From assembly GCF_000424985.1 (NCBI RefSeq), contig NZ_AUKX01000032.1, forward strand, positions 1 through 64,000: a stretch of DNA of 64,000 nucleotides, given 5' to 3'. Below the pieces are notes generated by a model, which did not search any database, was not told the DNA's origin, and saw only the letters and a list, made by a program, of their open reading frames with translations. A program made the translations under genes and the position numbers. Each line of letters opens with the position of its first letter. The first letter of the stretch is position 1. The DNA comes from Arenibacter latericius DSM 15913 (lineage in GTDB: Bacteria; Bacteroidota; Bacteroidia; Flavobacteriales; Flavobacteriaceae). Shown here piece by piece: positions 52,996-60,795 of this stretch.

Positions 52996-55800
52996 TTAAA
53001 ATCTTTTCACCTTTATTTCGGTGTCTTTCTTCTTATATTCAAATAATAAGGACTCCACATTCTCTGTATTTCCTATTACTATAGTTTGCTTAGGATTGAT
53101 GAAGTTGTACTTGTCATTTTTAATATAGATGTCATATTGCCCATCTTTCAAGAAAAACTCGAACTCATCATTCTGATTTACCACAGCGGTATGCACCACC
53201 CCCTCTTCACTTTTAGCATAGACGACAATTCCTGTGACCGTGGTTTCCTTAAAATCGTACGCTTGTCTAATCTCAGTTAATTTCCCCGTTACCCTAATGT
53301 TCTTTACTAAGCCCACATTCATTTTTACGTTCCTATCGACCAATATCATAGGATCCATCCTTAATCTGGAGCCTACACTCTGGTTTACTTCTAACTTATA
53401 AGTGCCTTGGGGTACATTTAAAAAGGTAACCTTTCCTTTTTTATCGGTTATGGCTACATATCTATCTAGTTTTACCATTTCATTGGCAAGGACACGTTCG
53501 CCAGAATCTAATAATTCATTGAAATTTGCATCTTCAAAAAGTTGGAAACTTACTTTGTGGTTACCGATAGAAGTAGCCGCAGTAAAGTACTTCTTAATTC
53601 CCACCCTAAACTGATAATTGTAACCACTATACCCGTTGGATTGTATGGACTCATAATCGGAATAATTAAAATATCCAGTAGTAGCCCAACTATTAGAAAT
53701 CTTATATTCTAAATTTCCAGTTACCGTCTTATTTAAGTTTTGATACAACTCGGAGTAGTTAACACCTGCTGAGGCTGATCCCGAAAGAGCACTTTTAAAG
53801 GCCTGAAAATTATAGGAAGAATATACATTATAGTTAATAAACCCCTGCCCACTAATATCGTAAGAGTTTAGTTCGTACACATTAATTGGATTCCTTTGCA
53901 CCGTTCCATTTAAGGAAAAGTTTTTAAAACGATAAGACATAGTAGCCCTAAGACTGTTAAACCAATCTATACTATTTTCTTGTTTGGATCTAGAATATTC
54001 TCCTGAAAAATTAATTCCATAGTTTCCAAAGGTGGTGCCAAAATTGGTATGAAACCTATAAGAAAGAAGTCCACGTGCAATAGTATTACTCTCGTTTTTC
54101 TGATGCTCTAGCTGAGGAGACAACAAAACATTCCAGTTTCTGAAAGCGAATTGATAGCCCAATTTTACGGCTTCTGAACTACTATAGTAAAAAGGATACA
54201 TAGTATACCCGTTAGAAAGATTGCCCGTATTCTGAAAACTTAGGTATTCCGGTTGCACCTGAGAACGCTGATATAATAAGAATCCTCGTTTGCCTTTAGT
54301 AAATTCTCGACCAATACGTTGATTAAAATAGTAGGACCCTCTGCTTAATCCCGCGTAGGACTTAGTTGAATAGGAGTTTAAAGATTGAAAATTCCAATCC
54401 CCAATGTTGGCATCATAATTCAGTTCTGCAGAAGCGCCTGTATTGTTATCGTTATTTACTAGTCCTTTCTCATGGCTTAATCCTGCCTCTAGGCTAAAGT
54501 TATGTTGCTCATTCAAAGAAAAGGAAGTAGTTAGGTTAGTCAACTGTGTGTCTGTAGACAGCCTAGGATCATTCTCAAAAATATAGGATAGCTTCCCATG
54601 AAAGCTATTGGGATCTCCAAAACTGTACTTTGCCCCTGTCATTTTAGAGCCTCCTGTTTGCTGATAATAGGTACCATAGAGGCTGTAATTGTTCTGCAAT
54701 GCCAACACCTCTATCTCCTTATTAAGACCAAATTTGGTTGTAATTACCCCTCCTCTACCAGAAACGGAATAATCATAATCGCTGCCTTGCACATTTCCTA
54801 ATCTCATTACCGCATTGCTGTGCTCCAATTCTAACCAAGTATCATAGAGATTATAGAGACCGTCTTGCTGGTAATAATCCGTGTTTATATTAAAGCGCCC
54901 ATAAACATTTTCGATTGGAGAAAATTCGGTATTTCCTCTTAGCTGTAGGTAGTTATATCCAGAACTATTTTCATTATAAGCAACTTCTGCATAGTTACTT
55001 CTCCTTCCAGATTCTACCCCTCTAGCAATTTGCCGGTTAGAAGATAGCACCACAAGTTGAATACGGCTACTTCCCACTCGCTCATTATCAAGTAGATCAG
55101 TGGCTTTCACCTCAATATTATAATCTGGAAAAAGCACATTCTGATTTCGAGTAGCTACCCTAATCTCCACCATTCGCTTTTCTAGACCTTCTAAGGTCAC
55201 CGTTTGCTGGTTAGGTATTATAGTCAACCCATCTGGCAGGGATTGAAATTCCAGTTTTATATTCCTTTTAGCATAACCCCTGTTTTCCACAAAAACCATT
55301 AGGGACGATTCTGGTGTAGCGGGATTGAGGTAGTTTTCTCTAGAAAACGGGTAGATAGCAATAGAACGGTCTTCATCTTTTTGGGCGATAAAAGCAGTTT
55401 CCATTTTTTGGGAAGTGCTAGCGGTCTTATAAGAAAAAGAAAATGCGATCTTATTAGAGGGCATTTTCATAAAATCTAAATTGGCAATAAACTTTAAAGG
55501 CAGGCGTTTTTTCGCTCCTGCAGCCAAGGTGAAGTTTTGCTTAGGATAGAAAAGTAGACCAGGGTATTTTTCCTGTGGGGCTAATTCCTGAACGGTAATT
55601 TCTGCGTCGCTAGTATTTTTCACTACTAAGAAATTAGTGAAGGTAGATCCTTTTACTACGGCTATACTGTCCGTTTCAAAATACGCCTCAATATCCACCT
55701 CTTTCTGACTATATACATAGGAGAAATTTAGAAAAACTAGAGCAAAGAAGAAGCCTGCTTTTCTAAAAAAAGGGATTGATATAGAACAGTGATTGCTCAA
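52996..55800 (-). CDS. Usher-like outer-membrane protein with Ig-like N-terminal domains
   Basis: This 934-residue protein has a signal peptide (1-31) and two Ig-like beta domains (about 35-140 and 145-255). About 480 residues of alternating aromatic beta strands (about 268-745) have the look of a large beta barrel. Two small C-terminal beta domains follow; the first has the calcium-loop-like FEDANFNELLDSGE (755-768) and GTYKLEV. The barrel followed by small C-terminal domains resembles chaperone ushers, but the N-terminal part differs from FimD. The only start in frame is TTG 55800, 8 bp after the chaperone stop, so translation is probably coupled. The usher role is inferred from layout and neighbours. 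Confidence 0.6.
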   Translation of the reverse strand: MSNHCSISIPFFRKAGFFFALVFLNFSYVYSQKEVDIEAYFETDSIAVVKGSTFTNFLVVKNTSDAEITVQELAPQEKYPGLLFYPKQNFTLAAGAKKRLPLKFIANLDFMKMPSNKIAFSFSYKTASTSQKMETAFIAQKDEDRSIAIYPFSRENYLNPATPESSLMVFVENRGYAKRNIKLEFQSLPDGLTIIPNQQTVTLEGLEKRMVEIRVATRNQNVLFPDYNIEVKATDLLDNERVGSSRIQLVVLSSNRQIARGVESGRRSNYAEVAYNENSSGYNYLQLRGNTEFSPIENVYGRFNINTDYYQQDGLYNLYDTWLELEHSNAVMRLGNVQGSDYDYSVSGRGGVITTKFGLNKEIEVLALQNNYSLYGTYYQQTGGSKMTGAKYSFGDPNSFHGKLSYIFENDPRLSTDTQLTNLTTSFSLNEQHNFSLEAGLSHEKGLVNNDNNTGASAELNYDANIGDWNFQSLNSYSTKSYAGLSRGSYYFNQRIGREFTKGKRGFLLYQRSQVQPEYLSFQNTGNLSNGYTMYPFYYSSSEAVKLGYQFAFRNWNVLLSPQLEHQKNESNTIARGLLSYRFHTNFGTTFGNYGINFSGEYSRSKQENSIDWFNSLRATMSYRFKNFSLNGTVQRNPINVYELNSYDISGQGFINYNVYSSYNFQAFKSALSGSASAGVNYSELYQNLNKTVTGNLEYKISNSWATTGYFNYSDYESIQSNGYSGYNYQFRVGIKKYFTAATSIGNHKVSFQLFEDANFNELLDSGERVLANEMVKLDRYVAITDKKGKVTFLNVPQGTYKLEVNQSVGSRLRMDPMILVDRNVKMNVGLVKNIRVTGKLTEIRQAYDFKETTVTGIVVYAKSEEGVVHTAVVNQNDEFEFFLKDGQYDIYIKNDKYNFINPKQTIVIGNTENVESLLFEYKKKDTEIKVKRF

Positions 55801-55808
55801 TTTTTAAA

Positions 55809-56600
55809 CTAGAAACTGAAGTGTTTTTCTCCCACGCGAAGATCATTAGAGCCTGCCATTTTAATGATAGCAACTCCTAGGAATTCTCCAGAAATTCCTT
55901 CTGGAAGGTTAAACTGAACTACTTGATGAGTGTCTGGCATCATGGAAATAGATGTGGGATCTAATTTAATTTCTTCCCCCGTTTCGGTATTGGTAAGTTC
56001 AAATTCTACTGTAGCATCATTTACTACATTCCCGTCATTAGTAATGCTTATGGCTGCTTTTTTACTAGCTGCATCCGTAATCTCTTCTATATTGGTAATT
56101 TCTAAACTCTTATTATTATTGGCTAGAGGCGTGTAATACACATGCAGTCCAAACTCAAACAACGTAATAATCCCTAATCCAGTACTGCTAGAAGTGGTTT
56201 TATCTTCTTGCGTAGGCAGCTGCGTAAAAAACAACATGCTATTAGTAAGTTCAGATGTAGAGGCGTTTTCTGGAATCTGCATAGTAACTAGCACTTCTTT
56301 AGTAGCCCCTGCAGCAACACTAACCGTGTTTTGTAGGGTAGAAAGCCAAGAAGCGTTAGAATTATCTAAAGCACCAGATTCAAAATAAATTTTATTGCCA
56401 TCTAGTTCTCTCTTCCAATCCTTGTAATTAATAGAAAGGACATAATCCTTGTTAGAACTATTGTGCAAAATCACTTTCTCCGTAACAGTTTCTCCAGGAG
56501 CACCGGTAAAAAATAAACGGGTAGGCGACATGGATACACCCTGTGCAGCAACTGATGTCATTGCTATAATGGAAATAAAAAAGAGAAAGAAAGTACGCAT
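55809..56600 (-). CDS. PapD-like periplasmic chaperone
   Basis: This 263-residue protein has a signal peptide (1-20, SVAAQ) and two Ig-like domains. The mature start GVSMSPTRLFF matches the first strand of PapD-type chaperones, with Arg28 at about mature position 8, where PapD has the arginine that anchors the pilin C-terminus. The alternating hydrophobic strand ending LHVYYTPLANN (152-162) resembles the G1 strand and FYRP turn of chaperones. The G1 lysine of PapD is not conserved. A weaker alternative is a two-domain WxL-interacting-like (DUF916) protein. It lies just upstream of the usher-like gene. Confidence 0.65.
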   Translation of the reverse strand: MRTFFLFFISIIAMTSVAAQGVSMSPTRLFFTGAPGETVTEKVILHNSSNKDYVLSINYKDWKRELDGNKIYFESGALDNSNASWLSTLQNTVSVAAGATKEVLVTMQIPENASTSELTNSMLFFTQLPTQEDKTTSSSTGLGIITLFEFGLHVYYTPLANNNKSLEITNIEEITDAASKKAAISITNDGNVVNDATVEFELTNTETGEEIKLDPTSISMMPDTHQVVQFNLPEGISGEFLGVAIIKMAGSNDLRVGEKHFSF

Positions 56601-56625
56601 AATTTATCTAACGGTTTAAATTAAA

Positions 56626-56668
56626 AAGATTCCCAAAATTACGGTAAAAACGCAACTATGGGAATCTT
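56626..56668 (-). terminator. Terminator/attenuator between pilin 3 and the chaperone gene
   Basis: AAGATTCCCA (56626-56635) pairs with TGGGAATCTT (56659-56668). On the minus strand the 10-bp stem is followed by TTTAATTT, a moderate tail. Placed 18 bp after the pilin stop, it would reduce but not block transcription into chaperone-usher-adhesin. Confidence 0.7.
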
Positions 56669-56686
56669 AAAGAGTTTAAATCTATA

Positions 56687-57259
56687 TTAGTTTGCGGTAG
56701 CAGTATAAATTACGTTTTGAGTATAAGTACCTGCAGGTTTTCCTAAGATGTCAGATGAAGAGGCTTTAGCAGCAGGAATTTCATAGTCTAACTCCAATAC
56801 AACTTCACTCCCTATATCCGCACCTTGAATTAATTTCTGATCAATAGTGGACAAATTCACATCTCCTGTAGCTCCAGTCATAGTTGTTGTTCCACCTTTT
56901 ACTGGTTTTATTGTTAACACATTAACAGGAATAGTAGAGGTAGAGGGCCCTTCAAAATTCGCTCCACCAGCCTTAACAGCTATATTGAAAGTTTTTGTTG
57001 AAGTAACAATCAATGCATTTGGCTGATTTTTTGTTTGAACACTGTGGTAATCTTCAGCAGAATTATACTCAAAATTAATTTCACCTCCGTTAGCTGCACT
57101 TGAAGGCAAAATTGAAATTACATCTGCAAGTTTTATATTAACAGTTGTAGTTGCTGGGTTAGCATCTCCAGTTATTTGAGTTGCTTGAGCCTGTACATTA
57201 TTCATTCCTAATAAAATTGCTCCAAGAGCCAAAGTTGCACTGATAATTTGTTTTTTCAT
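56687..57259 (-). CDS. Pilin-like secreted subunit 3
   Basis: This 190-residue protein has a classical signal peptide (to NVQAQA) and no lipobox. The mature part is a single beta domain beginning TTTVNIKLADVISILPSS, with INFEYNSAEDYHS, VPVNVLTI-type IPVNVLTIKP, LELDYEIP and the final LGKPAGTYTQNVIYTATAN. It is clearly paralogous to the proteins at 57599 and 58497. The C-terminal strand with G-T-Y and alternating hydrophobics is like pilins that use donor-strand exchange. It has its own promoter with an upstream inverted repeat, and a terminator. Confidence 0.7.
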   Translation of the reverse strand: MKKQIISATLALGAILLGMNNVQAQATQITGDANPATTTVNIKLADVISILPSSAANGGEINFEYNSAEDYHSVQTKNQPNALIVTSTKTFNIAVKAGGANFEGPSTSTIPVNVLTIKPVKGGTTTMTGATGDVNLSTIDQKLIQGADIGSEVVLELDYEIPAAKASSSDILGKPAGTYTQNVIYTATAN

Positions 57260-57598
57260 AATTGAGTTATTTACTTTAATTTTTGTTTTCGTTTATTATT
57301 CAACACTGCAAAGGTATGTAGGAGATGTAGTTTTCTTTGTAGTAGATATTGGATTCGCACGTAGTAAATAAACTACAAGAGTTACTACGTTATACCTATA
57401 AGATTAGGTGAGAAAAAAGAAAAGGGTCTAATCTATAGCTAATTAGACTGATAGTATTACAGGTAGATTGGGTAATATTACTACAGAACTATAAACAGTA
57501 ACGTAATAATACCGAAAGCACTACAACTTATATTAATAAAGCAATCGCTTAAAAAGTCAATGCACTAGATTGAAGAGAATAGGTAAGAAATAATATTA
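57260..57598 (-). promoter_or_regulatory. Control region of pilin 3
   Basis: On the minus strand TACCTTTG (57316-57309) is a consensus -7 box. Instead of a -33 TTTG, ACTACAA (57343-57337) lies exactly 20 bp upstream. Its inverted partner TTGTAGT (57378-57372) lies 28 bp further away. The same arrangement is present before pilin 1. The leader from the promoter to ATG is about 45 nt. The rest of the interval (57380-57598) is AT-rich, without a gene. Confidence 0.7.
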
Positions 57599-58156
57599 TT
57601 AAAGTGCGGTGGCTGTATAGGTCACCTTTTGGGTGTATTTGCCCGCTGGTTTGCCCAGAATATCTGCGGAGGCCGATCTTGCTTTGGGAATAGTATAATC
57701 TAAATGAAGCTTTAATTTGCTCCCACTACCTTCACCGTTAATTAAAACCTGATCTTTAGTAGACAGGGTAATAGGTGCAGTGGTTCCAGTAATTTCAGAA
57801 CTCTCATTACATTTAACCGTCAGCACATCTACAGGGATAACATGAAAACCATTCTCAAAGCTTTCTCCATTAGCTCTCACCTTTAAACTAAAAGGCCTTG
57901 AAAAAGTAATAATAAGACTATTAGGAATGCTGGCTGTTTTTTCAGAATTGTAATCGTTCACATTTTCATAATTAAAATCTACCGTACCACCCTTTGCAGC
58001 ACTTTCTGGGTCAATAGAAACTACATCGGCCAATACAAGGTTTATAGTAGTTGTAGCCTCCTGCGCACACGCCTTTTCCATTCCAGCTATAAGCATAACA
58101 AAAGCAAATACCATAACGCAAATTCCCTCCTTCTTAATCAACCGGTAGATGTCCAT
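57599..58156 (-). CDS. Pilin-like secreted subunit 2
   Basis: This 185-residue protein has a signal peptide (MVFAFVMLIAGMEKACAQ region) preceded by 14 extra residues; Met15 is an alternative start. The mature domain carries TTTINLVLADVVSIDPESA, VDFNYENVNDYNS, HVIPVDVLTV, LHLDYTIP and the end GKPAGKYTQKVTYTATAL, the same plan as subunits 1 and 3. It has one cysteine in the mature part. Its upstream region lacks the clear paired TTGTAGT boxes, so it may be expressed differently. Confidence 0.7.
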   Translation of the reverse strand: MDIYRLIKKEGICVMVFAFVMLIAGMEKACAQEATTTINLVLADVVSIDPESAAKGGTVDFNYENVNDYNSEKTASIPNSLIITFSRPFSLKVRANGESFENGFHVIPVDVLTVKCNESSEITGTTAPITLSTKDQVLINGEGSGSKLKLHLDYTIPKARSASADILGKPAGKYTQKVTYTATAL

Positions 58157-58247
58157 TTCAGCGCGATTTAAAATGATTATATAAATATAACCATAAATTG
58201 CAATTGTAGGAAATTACCTCGAATATTATTTCATTAATTTTTATGTA

Positions 58248-58330
58248 GTAAACTACCTCGAGGCAAGCCCGCCTGGAAGATTCTGGCAAGACAGTCTCGG
58301 AGCATTTAATTCTCGATTATCGAGTAAATT
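58248..58330. repeat. Dispersed intergenic repeat, copy B
   Basis: This 83-bp segment begins GTAAACTACCTCGAGG and ends CGAGTAAATT, matching copy A at 46089-46170. It contains the palindromes AGGC/GCCT and CTCGATTATCGAG. The two copies bracket the pilus and signalling block, in the same orientation. Confidence 0.75.
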
Positions 58331-58432
58331 TAAATAAATCCTTCACTGCATCTCCTATATTTAAAGAAGCATTTATTAGATAACGTCCCATAAACAGAAG
58401 CCAACTTCAATTACAAAAGTCGCTATAAAAAA

Positions 58433-58469
58433 GATTCCCTTAGTGACGCTAATAGTCACTAAGGGAATC
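58433..58469 (-). terminator. Strong intrinsic terminator after pilin 1
   Basis: GATTCCCTTAGTGAC (58433-58447) pairs perfectly over 15 bp with GTCACTAAGGGAATC (58455-58469). On the minus strand the stem is followed by six T. Pilin 1 is therefore likely a single-gene, high-level transcript. Confidence 0.92.
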
Positions 58470-58496
58470 CCAAATCGCACTAGTTATATCTTAAGC

Positions 58497-59030
58497 TTAG
58501 TGAGCTGCAGCGGTATAAGTTACTGTTTGCGTATAAACCCCTGTTGGCTTCCCTAAAATAGATTTAGAAGCATCTTTTCCACTAATCTCATAATCTAAGT
58601 CGAGCGTAAGCTTACTTCCATAAGGAGCTTTTTTAACCAATTTTTTATCAGACTTTCCTATTTTAATGCGTTCCTTTTTCCCCTCCATGGTGCCCCCTTT
58701 CGCGGTTATGGTTAATACATCAACAGGAATTTTATAGTCGCCATTTACAAAGTCCTTTCCATTCGATTTTACATAAATATCGAACTCTTTTGCTGAAGTT
58801 ACTATTAAGCTGTTGGCAATTGCAATAGTTTGTGTAGTCTGGTAATCCTCTGCTGTATTGTAGTAAAAATTTACCTCTCCACCTTTAGCTACACTTCCAG
58901 GATCGATAGAAATAACATCTGCCAAGTTAATATTTACTGTAGTGGTGGCCGTTTCTTGTGCCTGTGCATAGTTAATTCCTAATACCATTACTCCAAGGGA
59001 TAATACCGCTAAAACAAACTGATTTTTCAT
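58497..59030 (-). CDS. Pilin-like secreted subunit 1
   Basis: From ATG 59030 the protein has 177 residues with signal peptide MKNQFVLAVLSLGVMVLGIN and cleavage near AQAQ. A start 14 codons upstream is open but would put extra residues before the signal. The domain repeats the pilin plan: TTTVNINLADVISIDPGS, VNFYYNTAEDYQT, IPVDVLTI, LDLDYEISG and the end GKPTGVYTQTVTYTAAAH. It lacks a lipobox. It is first in the block and has its own promoter and the strongest terminator, so it is a candidate major subunit. Confidence 0.7.
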   Translation of the reverse strand: MKNQFVLAVLSLGVMVLGINYAQAQETATTTVNINLADVISIDPGSVAKGGEVNFYYNTAEDYQTTQTIAIANSLIVTSAKEFDIYVKSNGKDFVNGDYKIPVDVLTITAKGGTMEGKKERIKIGKSDKKLVKKAPYGSKLTLDLDYEISGKDASKSILGKPTGVYTQTVTYTAAAH

Positions 59031-59384
59031 AAAATTTACTCTAATAAGCTTACAATTAATAATCACTTTCAAAATGTGTCAATCGCAAATATATATGGAG
59101 TTTCCAATTATGCTTGTAGTAGAGAATTGGGTTTTCTTGTAATAAAATAACTACAACATGAGTATAACTAGGTAAGGCAAGAGTAGGGGTTATGTAACCT
59201 AGGAATAAAGTACACCTCAATAAATATTCTTAAATAGTAAACTGCACCCACTTAGCAAGTGAAAAACTAATGGGCCTATACCATCAACATGTAGCCCTTA
59301 AATGTGTCTACCATTAATATGTACAACAGAGGACTGTTAGATCGTTAGAACAATTCAACTATTGCAGTAAGCCTTGGCTGCTTT
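59031..59384 (-). promoter_or_regulatory. Control region of pilin 1
   Basis: On the minus strand TATATTTG (59093-59086) is a consensus -7 box. ACTACAA (59120-59114) lies exactly 20 bp upstream, with its inverted partner TTGTAGT (59156-59150) 29 bp further. Spacing and sequence match the pilin 3 region. The leader is about 50 nt. The remaining part to the lplA stop holds nothing recognisable. Confidence 0.7.
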
Positions 59385-60392
59385 TTAATCCACTACATCT
59401 GCACCATACACCAATTCTATAAAATCGTTTTTTGGGAGGTCTCCAAAGTATTCTTGGATGTCCACATCCTTCAACAGTGCAGTAATATCCTCCTTTTCGT
59501 ACCTAGTACCAATAAAGAGTTGCTCTAAACTTTCTAGTGGCTCTTTTCCAAAGAAATCCCCAAAGATCTTAAAGTCCTGGATATGACCTTTTTCCACAAA
59601 AATCCGCATATCTACCTCCCCTACCGGGAAACGTTTGGAGCGTTGGATATTAAATTTAGGAGACTTTCCATAGTTCCAGTCCCAAGTGTCGTATTTATCC
59701 GCTTTTAATTTATGTACCCCTTCCCATTCCGCCGCTGTAAGTCGGTAGCTCTCAAAGGGTTCGCTCTCCTCATAAAGTCCTTCTAACAGCAACTCACGGA
59801 ATTCAGCAATTTTTATAGCTTCTTGTAAAAACTCCGAGATATTCGCTACTCTACTTCGCACCGATTTATGACCTTTAGACACAATCTTATCCATCTTAAC
59901 ATTAAGGGCATTTACCACTTCCCCCAAATCGGTATCAAAAAGCAAGGTACCGTGACTCACCATTCTTTTCCCTGTAGAAAATTGGGCGGTACCAGAAATT
60001 TTCTTGTTATCTACCTCAATATCATTACGCCCCTTTAATTCGGCATTTAACCCTAACGCTTGCAACACTTTTATTACCGGAGCCGTGAATTTTTTAAAAT
60101 TACTAAGGCTTTTGCCATCGTGGTTGGTGATAAAACTAAAATTAAGGTTCCCATAATCGTGATACACCGCGCCACCACCAGAAATTCTTCGTACCACATG
60201 TATATTTTTTTCTTCTACATATTGGTGATTTATCTCCTCCAAAGTGTTCTGGTTTCTCCCTATAATAATGGAAGGTTCATTGATATAAAACAACAGATAA
60301 TCATTCGCAGGATCAAAATTCCTTAGAACATATTCTTCTAAAGCAAGGTTTAATCGCGGATTGGTATTCCCTTCGTTTTCTATAAAAATCAT
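59385..60392 (-). CDS. lplA: Lipoate-protein ligase
   Basis: This 335-residue enzyme attaches lipoate to E2 and GcvH proteins, such as the OdhB encoded at 30 kb. The N-terminal catalytic domain has LLFYINEPSIIIGRNQNT, VVRRISGGGAVYHDYGNLNFSF and KISGTAQFSTGKRMVSHGTLLFDTD (read here in pieces). The C-terminal accessory domain (about 245-335) is present, so it can probably both activate and transfer lipoate. It is a single gene with its own -7 box. Confidence 0.94.
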   Translation of the reverse strand: MIFIENEGNTNPRLNLALEEYVLRNFDPANDYLLFYINEPSIIIGRNQNTLEEINHQYVEEKNIHVVRRISGGGAVYHDYGNLNFSFITNHDGKSLSNFKKFTAPVIKVLQALGLNAELKGRNDIEVDNKKISGTAQFSTGKRMVSHGTLLFDTDLGEVVNALNVKMDKIVSKGHKSVRSRVANISEFLQEAIKIAEFRELLLEGLYEESEPFESYRLTAAEWEGVHKLKADKYDTWDWNYGKSPKFNIQRSKRFPVGEVDMRIFVEKGHIQDFKIFGDFFGKEPLESLEQLFIGTRYEKEDITALLKDVDIQEYFGDLPKNDFIELVYGADVVD

Positions 60393-60795
60393 TTTGTTAT
60401 GGTATAAAATGGATTAGCGCTAATTACAAAGGTAATAGAACTTGAGCAGCCAAAGGTTTATACCTTAATTTTTATGGTTTGGATTGATTATTAAAAGAAA
60501 TTTTAAACTAGATGATTGTTGTTAAGCAACAGATTAAAACAATAACCCGACTCTTACAAAATCACACAGATACTCCCCTCCTAATCTATCTAGACCTGCA
60601 CCCCAAATCTCATGAAAAATAATGTGAGTTTAATTCAACCTTCTTAAGATTTAAATACCTCCTATAACATAAATGCTTTATAGAAAAAGTATAAAAAAGC
60701 AGAAAATTGATTAACTTTTAAGATTATACAACTGATATATACTTTTAAGTTACTCCTAAAAGTATTCTACAGTTTTAACACAAAATGCTCGTATT
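60393..60795. promoter_or_regulatory. Divergent control region of lplA and the DUF5996 gene
   Basis: On the minus strand TACCTTTG (60434-60427) is a -7 box 34 bp before the lplA ATG; a TTTG lies 16 bp upstream rather than 19. On the other side ATACTTTTA (60739-60747) and TAAAAGTAT (60757-60765) form a 9-bp inverted repeat with a 9-bp centre, 30 bp before the DUF5996 gene, which looks like an operator. The middle is AT-rich without a gene. Confidence 0.5.

Larger units (their letters stand above)
58157..58496. other. Interval between pilins 1 and 2
   Basis: From right to left it holds the pilin 1 terminator (58433-58469), repeat copy B (58248-58330) and a weak promoter region. There, TATATTTA on the minus strand (58189-58182) is a partial -7 box and a CCTACAA lies 14 bp upstream. 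No coding frame is seen. Confidence 0.55.

Noticed and set aside
55809-56600. WxL-interacting (DUF916-like) protein reading of the chaperone gene
   Set aside because: Two Ig-like domains would fit, but the TR motif at the mature start, the YYTP turn and the adjacent barrel gene fit a chaperone better; kept only as an alternative.
46089-58330. CRISPR or composite transposon defined by the two 82-83 bp repeats
   Set aside because: Only two copies are seen, in direct orientation, with no spacers, transposase or cas genes; the DNA between is ordinary operons.
56687-59030. Type V (FimA/Mfa1-like) pilin cluster
   Set aside because: The subunits have ordinary signal peptides without lipobox cysteine, are about half the size, and sit beside a PapD-like chaperone and an usher-like barrel.
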